Assembly: GCA_963732405.1 (NCBI GenBank)
Contig: CAVSZG010000005.1
Span: 682,001-746,000, forward strand
Length of the DNA stretch: 64,000 nucleotides
Source: JAUIAI01 sp963732405
Lineage (GTDB): Bacteria > Pseudomonadota > Gammaproteobacteria > Burkholderiales > Burkholderiaceae_E
Reading direction: 5' to 3'
The notes below the pieces were generated by a model that searched no databases, was not told where the DNA came from, and was given only the letters and a program-made list of their open reading frames with translations. Positions 53,548 through 62,265 of this stretch are shown here, piece after piece (position 1 is the stretch's first letter; each line of letters opens with the position of its first letter). The position numbers and the translations under genes were made by a program.

Positions 53548-54605
53548 TGGTCGAAGCCGACCCTGTCGACCAGGGCGCTGGCCTGCTGCCGATACCGGGC
53601 GATGTCGATGATCGGCAGGGAATCGACCGAGAGATCGCCGATCGTCTGCGCGATGATTGGATCGAGTTCGACCCCCTTGAGTACCGGATATTCGTAATTT
53701 GCCTTGGCATACATCACTTGCGCAGACGGTGACACGAGAAATTCGAGCAGCTTCACCGCATTGTCGGCATTGGGTGCATGCCTGGCCACCGCCGCGCCGC
53801 TGATATTGACATGGGTACCGGCGGACTGACCCGCAAATATCGGCTTGATGACCTTGATCGAATCGCCCCAGCGACGCGCGTCGCTGCCCTCTTTGGCGCT
53901 CTTCATATGCCCCACATAATACGAGTTGGCCAGACCGATGTCACAGATGCCGCCCAGAATATCGCGTGCCACGTCACGATCACCACCGGTGGCCTTTCGG
54001 GCGAGATTCGCCTTCATACCACGCAACCATTGCTCGGTCGCAGCTTCACCGTCGTGGGCGATCATCGCAGCAATCAGCGCAACATTGTACGGATGCTGGC
54101 CAGCGCGAATGCATACCTTGCCTCGATAGTCCGGGCTGGCAAGGTCCTGATAGCGAAATGAGGTGATGGGCAGGTTCTTGTCGGCATACAGCACCCGCGC
54201 GCGCATCGACAGCGAAAACCAGTGCCCGTCCTCGCCTCGCAGATTGGCGGGAATCGCAGCCGCCAGGACCGGGGAGTTCACCGGCTGCGTGACCCCGCCC
54301 GCGACCAGGTCGACCAGTTTGCCGATATCGACGGTCATCAGGAGGTCGGCCGGCGAGCGCTCGCCTTCCGCGCGAACCCGCTCGAGCAGGCCGTCCTTGA
54401 CGAACACGGTGTTGACCGTGATGGACTGGTCGGCGCTGAAGGCATCGAGCAGCGGCTGGATCAGACCCGGCTCGCGCGTGGTGTAGAGCGTGACTTCACC
54501 GGCCGCCTGGGCCGGCGGGGCCCATGTCGACAGGCTGAGCAGGACGAAGGCAAGGGCAGAGACAGACAGTACGGGGCGGACAGGCAGGGACAGACGGGAA
54601 AACAT
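53544..54605 (-). CDS. fbpA: Periplasmic iron(III)-binding protein FbpA
   Basis: This 353-residue extracellular solute-binding protein has a signal peptide ending near PAQAAG (about residue 36) and mature sequence EVTLYTTREPGLIQPLLDAFSA, typical of ferric-binding proteins. NSYYVGHMKS contains the adjacent tyrosines (YY) that bind iron in FbpA/FutA. CGGAG lies six bases before the ATG. It leads the fbpABC operon, behind a Fur box about 70 bases upstream. Ferric iron, free or carried by a small chelate, is the probable substrate. Confidence 0.94.
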   Translation of the reverse strand: MFSRLSLPVRPVLSVSALAFVLLSLSTWAPPAQAAGEVTLYTTREPGLIQPLLDAFSADQSITVNTVFVKDGLLERVRAEGERSPADLLMTVDIGKLVDLVAGGVTQPVNSPVLAAAIPANLRGEDGHWFSLSMRARVLYADKNLPITSFRYQDLASPDYRGKVCIRAGQHPYNVALIAAMIAHDGEAATEQWLRGMKANLARKATGGDRDVARDILGGICDIGLANSYYVGHMKSAKEGSDARRWGDSIKVIKPIFAGQSAGTHVNISGAAVARHAPNADNAVKLLEFLVSPSAQVMYAKANYEYPVLKGVELDPIIAQTIGDLSVDSLPIIDIARYRQQASALVDRVGFDQ

Positions 54606-54674
54606 CGGTGGCTCCGGAAGAACGATGATCTCGACGGACGGCGCTTGGCCGTCTCACCATCTCCGTATATTAAT

Positions 54675-54693
54675 ACGAATCATTATCATTATG
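54675..54693 (-). promoter_or_regulatory. Fur box upstream of fbpABC
   Basis: Read on the minus strand, this contains CATAAT-GATAAT-GATTCG, two exact hexamers and one near match to the NATWAT triplet of the Fur consensus. It lies 70-88 bases upstream of the fbpA start and next to an AT-rich ATTAATAT stretch that could be the -10. Iron repression of fbpABC is the expected consequence. It is also 184 bases before the divergent ABM gene, so an effect there is possible. Confidence 0.8.
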
Positions 54694-54876
54694 GTTCAAA
54701 TGACTTATTGCCGTAGCGGTGTTGATTCGGCCCGCACCGAATCACCAGGCGACAGTCTGGATCCACAATGGCCGCCAGACCCGGCGACAGCCCCGGGAAT
54801 CTATGCACTGGCCGCTCATTCGGTCCGCCCGGCGCACTCGGCAGACCCCGCTCACTACCCCAGGAGTCAACATCCA

Positions 54877-55251
54877 ATGATTGCCGTGATTTTTGAAGTG
54901 TTGCCACTAACCGATCGCCGCGAGGAATATTTCGAGCACGCAGCCCGTCTGCGCCCGATGCTCGAGCAGATCGATGGATTCATCTCGGTCGAGCGATTCC
55001 AGAGTCTGACCCACCCCGACAAGCTGTTGTCGCTCTCATTCTGGCGGGACGAGGACGCCGTGCGTCGCTGGCGCGAGCATCCGGCTCACCGCACCACCCA
55101 GGCAGAGGGTCGCACCGGCATTTTCACTGACTATCGGCTGCGCGTGGCGTCGGTCGCGCGTGACTACGGCCGCTTCGAGCGCGACCAGGCGCCCGTTGGC
55201 CATGAGCCCTTGTCGCAGACCTGTCCCCTCACGCCCAGTGGTCTGTGGTGA
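54877..55251 (+). CDS. Antibiotic biosynthesis monooxygenase (ABM) domain protein
   Basis: This 124-residue protein has an ABM-like dimeric alpha/beta-barrel: MIAVIFEVLPLTDRREEYFE, LRPMLEQIDGFISVERFQSL and LLSLSFWRDEDAVRRWREHP are typical of this family. The C-terminal 25 residues vary. Family functions range from small-molecule oxygenation to haem degradation; the conserved Asn and His of haem-degrading IsdG are not evident, and its divergence from an iron importer is only suggestive. AGGAG lies ten bases before the ATG at 54877. Confidence 0.85.
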   Translation: MIAVIFEVLPLTDRREEYFEHAARLRPMLEQIDGFISVERFQSLTHPDKLLSLSFWRDEDAVRRWREHPAHRTTQAEGRTGIFTDYRLRVASVARDYGRFERDQAPVGHEPLSQTCPLTPSGLW

Positions 55252-55330
55252 GCGATCAGACCAACCAGACGATCAGGGTCGGCGCGAGCCCCCAGACTTA
55301 CACTCGGTCAGCTCTCCCGCCAGGCGCCGC

Positions 55331-56227
55331 TCAAGCCGGTTTGGCCGACTGGCCGATCTCGAAGCTGGCCATTTTCTCGAGCGCACGCACCATGGCCGAA
55401 TGATCCCAGGCCTTGCCGCCCTGACCGGCGCAACTATTGAACAACTCCTGGGCAGTGGCGGTATTGGGTAAAGACATGCCGAGCTCGCGTGCGCTGGACA
55501 GCGCCAGATTCAGATCCTTCTGATGCAATTCGATGCGAAACCCCGGATCGAAGGTGCGTTTGATCATGCGTTCGCCATGGACCTCAAGGATTCTCGAGGT
55601 GGCCAGTCCACCCATCAAGGCCTGGCGGACCTTGGCCGGATCGGCGCCGGCCCGCGCCGCGAACAGCAAGGCCTCAGCGACCGCCTCGATATTCAATGCC
55701 ACGATGATCTGATTGGCGACCTTGGCAGTCTGGCCATCACCATTGCCACCAACCAGGGTGATGTTCTTGCCCATTGCTTCGAAAACCGGCTTGGTTCTGT
55801 CGAACACGGCCGGATCACCACCAACCATGATCGACAGCGAAGCCTGCTTCGCACCCACCTCACCACCGGAGACCGGCGCATCGAGATAGTCGCAGCCCAG
55901 GGCGTTGATTCTCGCGGCAAAGGCCTTGGTGGCCACGGGCGAGATCGAGCTCATGTCGACCACGGTCTTGCCCTTGGTCAGACCCGCCGCCACCCCGTTG
56001 TCGGCAAACAGCACTGCCTCGACATCGGGTGTGTCGGGAACCATCACGATAATCGTGTCGGCCTTTTCGGCCACCAGACGCGCGCTGTCGCAACGGGTGG
56101 CGCTGGTCCCGGCGATGGCCGCCGGAATCTTGCTGCGCGTAAACACGAACAGTTCGTGACCCGCATTGATCAGGTGTTCGCACATGGGCGTGCCCATGAT
56201 GCCAAGGCCGATGAATCCGATTTTCAT
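55331..56227 (-). CDS. glxR: 2-hydroxy-3-oxopropionate (tartronate semialdehyde) reductase
   Basis: This 298-residue beta-hydroxyacid dehydrogenase has the N-terminal FIGLGIMGTPM NAD(P) motif, the substrate motif DAPVSGG (117-123) and catalytic lysine K169 in GQTAKVANQ. The segment FRIELHQKDLNLAL near 230-243 fits the GarR/GlxR subgroup, which reduces tartronate semialdehyde to D-glycerate in glyoxylate metabolism; 3-hydroxyisobutyrate dehydrogenases are near relatives. It follows serC and serA on the same strand with 81 bases in between, so glyoxylate and serine metabolism may be co-expressed. Confidence 0.9.
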   Translation of the reverse strand: MKIGFIGLGIMGTPMCEHLINAGHELFVFTRSKIPAAIAGTSATRCDSARLVAEKADTIIVMVPDTPDVEAVLFADNGVAAGLTKGKTVVDMSSISPVATKAFAARINALGCDYLDAPVSGGEVGAKQASLSIMVGGDPAVFDRTKPVFEAMGKNITLVGGNGDGQTAKVANQIIVALNIEAVAEALLFAARAGADPAKVRQALMGGLATSRILEVHGERMIKRTFDPGFRIELHQKDLNLALSSARELGMSLPNTATAQELFNSCAGQGGKAWDHSAMVRALEKMASFEIGQSAKPA

Positions 56228-56308
56228 AAGTTGCTCCTTCTGGTCAATCGCCCGGTCAGCCGATGGCGATGATGGGGTGCGCCGGGCTCGCGCCCGGCGT
56301 GGCTCGAA

Positions 56309-57541
56309 TCAGACCTTGTCCGGGCGTGCTGGCAGATAACGCACTGACAGCACCCCGTCGATCGCGGTCAGCGCATCCAGCACCTGCGCGGGTACCGGAC
56401 TGTCGACGTCAACCAGCGTGTAGGCCATCTCGCCGCGCGAGCGGTTCAGCATGTTGTGGATATTGAGCCCGGCGCGGGCCATCTCGGTCGAGATCTGACC
56501 CAGCATATTGGGCACATTGGCATTGGCAATCGCCAGCCGGAACTCGGACTCTCGCAGCGCCACCATATCGGGGAAGTTCACCGCATTGCACACATTGCCG
56601 TTCTCGAGATAGTCACGCAACTGGTCGACCACCATCACCGCACAATTCTCTTCGGCTTCCTGGGTCGACGCGCCCAGGTGCGGCAGTAAGATCACCTGCG
56701 GATGGCCGATCAGGGCGGCATCCGGAAAGTCGCAAACATAACTGGCCAGTCGCCCGGACTGGAGCGCCGCGAGCACCGCGCCAACATCGACGACCGCCTC
56801 GCGTGAGAAGTTCAGCAGGACCGCCGCCGGCCTGGCCATGGCCAGACGTTCGGCATTGATCAGATGGCGGGTAGCGTCGACCAGCGGTACGTGGATGGTC
56901 ACAAAGTCGCTGCTCCTGACCAGATCGCCGACCGAGACCGCGCGACGGACCTGCGAGGGCAGACTCCAGGCCGATTCGACGGTGATGTTCGGATCGAATC
57001 CGGACACCTGCATACCCAGATGGATGGCCGCATCGGCGACCAGACAGCCGATCCGGCCCAGTCCGATGACGCCCAGCCGTCGCCCGGCCAGTTCGATTCC
57101 GGCGAACGACTTCTTGCCTGCCTCCACCTGTTGTTCAAGCGCCCGCGGATCGATCTGACCGGCCTGGGCGGCCAGGTCATGGATGAAGGCGAGTGCCTGC
57201 GGCAGCCGTCGTGCAGACATCAACATACCGGCCAGAACCAGTTCCTTGACCGCGTTGGCATTGGCACCGGGCGCATTGAACACCGGAATCCCCCGTGCCG
57301 ACATCGCGTTGACCGGGATATTGTTGGTGCCGGCGCCGGCACGGGCGATGGCGCATACCGAGTCGGCAATCGGCGTGTGATGCAGATCGGCCGAGCGCAA
57401 CAGGATGGCGTCGGGTGCCTCGATGTCCGGGCCCACGGCATAAGCCGGTGGCGGCAGACGCGACAGGCCCGATTCGGCAATCTGATTGAGCACCTGGATC
57501 TTCAGCGGCGTCACTGGCCAGGCCTTGTCGGCATCACCCAT
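56309..57541 (-). CDS. serA: D-3-phosphoglycerate dehydrogenase
   Basis: This 410-residue enzyme has a 2-hydroxyacid dehydrogenase core with NAD motif GLGRIG (160-165), catalytic R247 in NFSREAV and H288 in LLPHLGAS, plus a C-terminal ACT domain (about 338-405) for feedback control by serine. The usual DVFPxEP segment with the catalytic Glu reads CDFPDAALIG here, so D271-D274 rather than Glu occupy the area; this variant also occurs in some SerA relatives. It overlaps serC by eight bases. The product 3-phosphohydroxypyruvate is the SerC substrate. Confidence 0.9.
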   Translation of the reverse strand: MGDADKAWPVTPLKIQVLNQIAESGLSRLPPPAYAVGPDIEAPDAILLRSADLHHTPIADSVCAIARAGAGTNNIPVNAMSARGIPVFNAPGANANAVKELVLAGMLMSARRLPQALAFIHDLAAQAGQIDPRALEQQVEAGKKSFAGIELAGRRLGVIGLGRIGCLVADAAIHLGMQVSGFDPNITVESAWSLPSQVRRAVSVGDLVRSSDFVTIHVPLVDATRHLINAERLAMARPAAVLLNFSREAVVDVGAVLAALQSGRLASYVCDFPDAALIGHPQVILLPHLGASTQEAEENCAVMVVDQLRDYLENGNVCNAVNFPDMVALRESEFRLAIANANVPNMLGQISTEMARAGLNIHNMLNRSRGEMAYTLVDVDSPVPAQVLDALTAIDGVLSVRYLPARPDKV

Positions 57542-58616
57542 GGGATCGCTCGAACCGGGTCATGTACTCGATCAGCGCACGAACCCCTTCGATGGGCATC
57601 GCGTTGTAGATCGAGGCGCGCATGCCGCCGACCGACCGATGCCCCTTCAACTGCATCAGACCGGCCGCCTCGGCGCCAGCCAGAAACGGTTTGTCCAGTG
57701 CCGCATCGGCCAGCGTGAAGGGCACGTTCATCCGCGACCGATCCTGCCTGGCCACCGGATTGTGATACAGCGCGGATCGATCCAGGTAGTCATAGAGCAG
57801 ATTCGCCTTTTCGATATTGCGCTGTTCGATACCGGCCACACCACCCTGGCGTTTGAGCCACTGGAACACCAGCCCGGCAATATAGACCGCATAGGTGGGC
57901 GGCGTGTTGACCATGGAATCATTGTCGGCCTGCGCCTTCAGGTCGAGCAGTGTCGGCGTGCCGGGTCGCGCCCTGCCCAGCAGATCGTCGCGCACGATCA
58001 CCACGGTCAGACCCGAGGGCCCCAGATTTTTCTGAGCCCCGCCATACAACAATCCATACCGCGACACATCAATGGCCCGCGACAGGAAGGTGGATGAAAT
58101 ATCGGCCACCAACGGGATATCGGCGCTGTCGGGCGTCCAGTGGTACTCAACACCGCCAATCGTTTCATTGGCGCAGATGTGCACATAGGCCGCATCATCG
58201 GTCACCTGCCAATCGGACTGCGGTGGCACATAAGTGAACTGGCGATCCTCGGCACTGGCCGCAACATGCACCTTGCCGAACAGCCCCGCCTCCTTGATCG
58301 CCTTCTTGGACCACTCGCCGGTGTGGATATAGTTGGCGGTGCGGCCCTCGACCAGCAGGTTGATCGGCACGGTGGCGAACTGCATCGTCGCCCCACCCTG
58401 CAGGAACAATACCCGGTAGTTCGATGGAATGCCCATCAATTCGCGCAGGTCGGCCTCGGCAGCGGCCTGGATGGCGCCATAGTCGGCACCGCGATGGCTC
58501 ATTTCCATGACCGATTGACCCGTACCCTGCCAGTCGAGCATCTCGGCCGCGGCCTGTCGGAGAACCTCTTCGGGCAAAACAGCCGGCCCGGCACTGAAAT
58601 TGACGATGCTGCGCAT
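57534..58616 (-). CDS. serC: Phosphoserine aminotransferase
   Basis: This 360-residue PLP enzyme converts 3-phosphohydroxypyruvate and glutamate to phosphoserine in serine synthesis; it can also serve pyridoxine synthesis. It starts RSIVNFSAGPAVLPEEVL and has QGGATMQF and GGAQKNLGPSGL with the PLP lysine K196 (K198 in E. coli). Length equals the E. coli enzyme within two residues. GGAAGG stands three bases before the ATG. It is the first gene of serC-serA, with an eight-base overlap. Confidence 0.96.
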   Translation of the reverse strand: MRSIVNFSAGPAVLPEEVLRQAAAEMLDWQGTGQSVMEMSHRGADYGAIQAAAEADLRELMGIPSNYRVLFLQGGATMQFATVPINLLVEGRTANYIHTGEWSKKAIKEAGLFGKVHVAASAEDRQFTYVPPQSDWQVTDDAAYVHICANETIGGVEYHWTPDSADIPLVADISSTFLSRAIDVSRYGLLYGGAQKNLGPSGLTVVIVRDDLLGRARPGTPTLLDLKAQADNDSMVNTPPTYAVYIAGLVFQWLKRQGGVAGIEQRNIEKANLLYDYLDRSALYHNPVARQDRSRMNVPFTLADAALDKPFLAGAEAAGLMQLKGHRSVGGMRASIYNAMPIEGVRALIEYMTRFERSHG

Positions 58617-58736
58617 GAACCTTCCGTTGATTAAATTCTTACCGAACCGGTCGAACGACCAGCAGTCCGGTGAATTCTAATCGGGTTCAGCCCACCCGCC
58701 CATGCGCCCTTTCACCATGGCCAGGCAAACATCCCT

Positions 58737-58763
58737 CGCGCCGGGCACAGGCGGCCCGGCGCG
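58737..58763 (-). terminator. GC-rich hairpin after sqr
   Basis: Nine-base arms CGCGCCGGG and CCCGGCGCG pair perfectly around a nine-base loop, 22 bases beyond the stop of the sulfide:quinone reductase gene on the minus strand. There is no T tract, so efficiency is uncertain. It separates sqr from serC. Confidence 0.45.
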
Positions 58764-58784
58764 CGGCGCTGCCGATCGTCAGGC

Positions 58785-60056
<1,272 letters not shown>

Positions 60057-60427
60057 TGAAGTCTCCTGCGTATCATTGTTGGTGGCAATTGTGCGATGCG
60101 TCGGCGCATGCACGTCACGATGGACAGGGCAAGACCGTCGTACAACGATCAATCGACGCGGCCTGTGCGTGGCAGGATGCCAGCCCGGGCTCGACACTAG
60201 CATCAACCCGCCCTGCTTATCCGGGTCTGCCCGTGATTTCGATCGGCGAGCCTTGATCCGGAACAAGCGATGCCGGCCCCCAGGTCAGGCCAGTGTGATC
60301 GAAGCCGGCAACCAGCGCGGTCTTGACTACCGCGAAACAAGGCGAGATATCGAAGTCCCTGGACACGAACAGGCAGTGATGCCGCCCATTCACGATGTCC
60401 TCGATGCAGCCCTGGTGGCCGTTCGAT
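60057..60427. other. Intergenic region without a recognised gene
   Basis: These 371 bases lie between the sqr start and the DMT transporter stop. An 86-codon minus-strand open frame spans 60217-60477 but overlaps the transporter end, has no recognised homology and no good start signal. The region presumably holds the sqr promoter close to 60100. No clear hairpin or repeat was seen. Confidence 0.5.
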
Positions 60428-61279
60428 TCAAGCCGATCGGCGCAGCGAATACACGCCGGCCGCGACGAGCAATGCACTGCCCACCAGAGTCATGGCATCC
60501 GGCCATTGATCGAAGAGCACGATACCGAGCAGCGAGGCCCAAATCAGGATCGAATAGCGGAACGGCGCAACGGCACCCACCTCACCCACCCGCATCGCCA
60601 TGACGCCAAATACGTAACCCGTGAGCACGAAGCCGGCAGCCACCCCCAGGATCACCAGATGATCGAATTCGACCGGCACCCACGGCTGGGTGAGCGCCAG
60701 AAGGCCACCGGTGAGCGTGATGGTCACGGTCGTGATCAGGGCGATGAACAGCGAGGGCAAGGCGGGGGGCAGTCTGCGCGTGCTCAGATCGCGCACGACC
60801 AGAAAGGCACAGGAGGCGATGGCCCATAACGAATATTGATCGAATGCCTCCGACCCCGGGCGAACGATGATCAACATGCCGATGAAGCCGATGATGATGG
60901 CCAGGTAGCGCTGGCGGCTCACCCGTTCGCCGAACAGCAGGGCCGCCGCCAGCGTGACCGCCAGGGGCATTGCCTGCAGGATGGCCGTGGCATTGGCCAG
61001 CGGCATATTGAAGATGGCCGTGAGAAAGCAGATCGTGCCACCGATCTCGCCGACCAGACGAAGGCCGAGCATGCGCAGATGCGCTGCCTCGATGGTCCCA
61101 ACACTTGCCTTGCTGCGCCACCACATGACCGCAATCATGACAGTGGCAAAGCCGCCGCGAATCAGAATGGTCTGGAACAGGCTCATATGGGCCGACACCA
61201 GCTTGATCAGCGCATCATTGATACCAAACGCTGCCATGCAGACCGACATGTACAGGGCACCGCGCTGGTTGGGGGTCAT
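60428..61279 (-). CDS. EamA/DMT-superfamily transporter
   Basis: This 283-residue protein has ten membrane segments and two EamA repeats (about 8-135 and 150-278). ALYMSVCMAAFGINDALIKL begins the first repeat, and NMPLANATAILQAMPLAV and FGERVSRQRYLAIIIGFIGM mark its second half. GEVGAVAPFRYSILIWASLLG lies in the second repeat. It resembles proteobacterial S-adenosylmethionine- or metabolite-uptake DMT proteins, but the substrate cannot be read. The ATG at 61277-61279 lacks a strong ribosome-binding site. Confidence 0.88.
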   Translation of the reverse strand: MTPNQRGALYMSVCMAAFGINDALIKLVSAHMSLFQTILIRGGFATVMIAVMWWRSKASVGTIEAAHLRMLGLRLVGEIGGTICFLTAIFNMPLANATAILQAMPLAVTLAAALLFGERVSRQRYLAIIIGFIGMLIIVRPGSEAFDQYSLWAIASCAFLVVRDLSTRRLPPALPSLFIALITTVTITLTGGLLALTQPWVPVEFDHLVILGVAAGFVLTGYVFGVMAMRVGEVGAVAPFRYSILIWASLLGIVLFDQWPDAMTLVGSALLVAAGVYSLRRSA

Positions 61280-61408
61280 GGATCGATCCGGATGGCGCGC
61301 CGCTGCGGTCAGCCGGTGCGCCCGATGGCGTCGCAGCAGTGCAGAACGGACAAACCAACCATTCTGACAGCTTCCTGGCGCGGTCGTTCATTGATACGCG
61401 CCGAAACA

Positions 61409-61630
61409 TCACCACCAATAGGCCAGCGTCGACATGGCGTAGAGGCTGCGCGGACAATCGTTCACCAGACCCAGCGCGGCATCCTCGGGGATGGGATCGG
61501 GCCCGAGGCAGGCAAACCCGGAATACAGCACGGTCGTGGAATTGATCGTGACCACCCGTTCGATACCGTCACGGCTTGCCGCTTCCAACACATTGGCTGT
61601 GCCGATCAGGTTCAGACGCAACCCGTTGAC
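61409..61630 (-). pseudogene. Remnant of an NAD-dependent epimerase/dehydratase (SDR)
   Basis: About 73 codons encode VNGLRLNLIGTANVLEAA, ERVVTINSTTVLYSG and a SLYAMS segment where a full SDR would continue with the catalytic YxxxK, but the frame stops after AYWW. The N-terminal NAD-binding glycine motif and the C-terminal half are both missing. It abuts an unrelated remnant on the other strand at about 61630. This is a broken gene, left by deletion or rearrangement. Confidence 0.75.
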
Positions 61631-61788
61631 TGGGCGCGCGGGAGGTCGCGATCAAGCAGGTGCGCAACGTCAAGACCCCGGCAGATCTGAAAGGGATCAA
61701 GTTGCGGATGCCTGGCTCTCCCGATTTCCTGGCGCCGGGCAAGGGCCTGGGCGTGGACCCGACGCCAATGGCGATGTCCGAAGTCTAG
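61630..61788 (+). pseudogene. Remnant of a TRAP transporter DctP binding protein
   Basis: The frame reads VRNVKTPADLKGIKLRMPGS, then a short spacer with LGVDPTPMAMSEV, then a TAG stop. This matches the central domain of DctP solute-binding proteins (spaDLkGlklR ... lGa.PtpmpfsEv). There is no start, signal peptide or later half, and no dctQM genes nearby. The fragment begins at the point where the opposite-strand SDR remnant is cut. Confidence 0.7.
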
Positions 61789-61868
61789 CTGTCTGGTCTG
61801 TTGACGACAGTCATCTCTCACACCTCGGCAAGCCTGCCAATCTGAGAGAATGTCAACCGACCGACAGG

Positions 61869-62231
61869 ATGAATGCCATGAAACAAAGCGCCTTTTCTGC
61901 CTTACGCACAACGATGCTCGTCCTGGTGTCAGGCTGCACGGCACTGCAGACCGAGACGCCACCTGACATGCTTGGCACGATCGTACCCGTCGCGCAGGCC
62001 ACCCGGACCGTGGCGATCGATGCGGACACTCATCATGTCAGGGTCATCCAGTACGACACCGTGCAATTCACCGCCAACGGACAGTCCTTCGGCTTTCGCT
62101 TTGATGGCATCGACACCGTGCGCGCCCTCGATCTGCGGCGCGTGGCCCCCTCAGGCATGCTCGATCGGCCCGTCATCGCCCACATCGAACGTGATACTCG
62201 CTATCTGGGCAGCGACCGCGAAAGCCGATGA
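61869..62231 (+). CDS. CzcE-family periplasmic protein, possible lipoprotein
   Basis: This 120-residue protein fits the CzcE family known from Cupriavidus metallidurans, a periplasmic copper- and heavy-metal-associated protein. Hallmarks are HVRVIQYDTVQF, FGFRFDGIDTVRALDLRRVA and MLDRPVIAHIERDTRYLG. The N-terminal hydrophobic stretch TTMLVLVSGC ends in a lipobox-like VSGC (C21-C24 area), so it may be a lipoprotein, unlike secreted CzcE. The start ATG at 61869 (MNAMKQSAF) is used; another ATG four codons on is possible. No czcCBA or other metal gene lies nearby. Confidence 0.8.
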   Translation: MNAMKQSAFSALRTTMLVLVSGCTALQTETPPDMLGTIVPVAQATRTVAIDADTHHVRVIQYDTVQFTANGQSFGFRFDGIDTVRALDLRRVAPSGMLDRPVIAHIERDTRYLGSDRESR

Positions 62232-62265
62232 CTCATCACGTCATGCCGGGCCCGTCAGTCCGTGG

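Noticed and set aside
60217..60477. An 86-codon minus-strand open frame in the sqr/DMT intergenic region
   Set aside because: It overlaps the end of the DMT gene, shows no known motif and has no ribosome-binding site. It may be a remnant, but I cannot support that.
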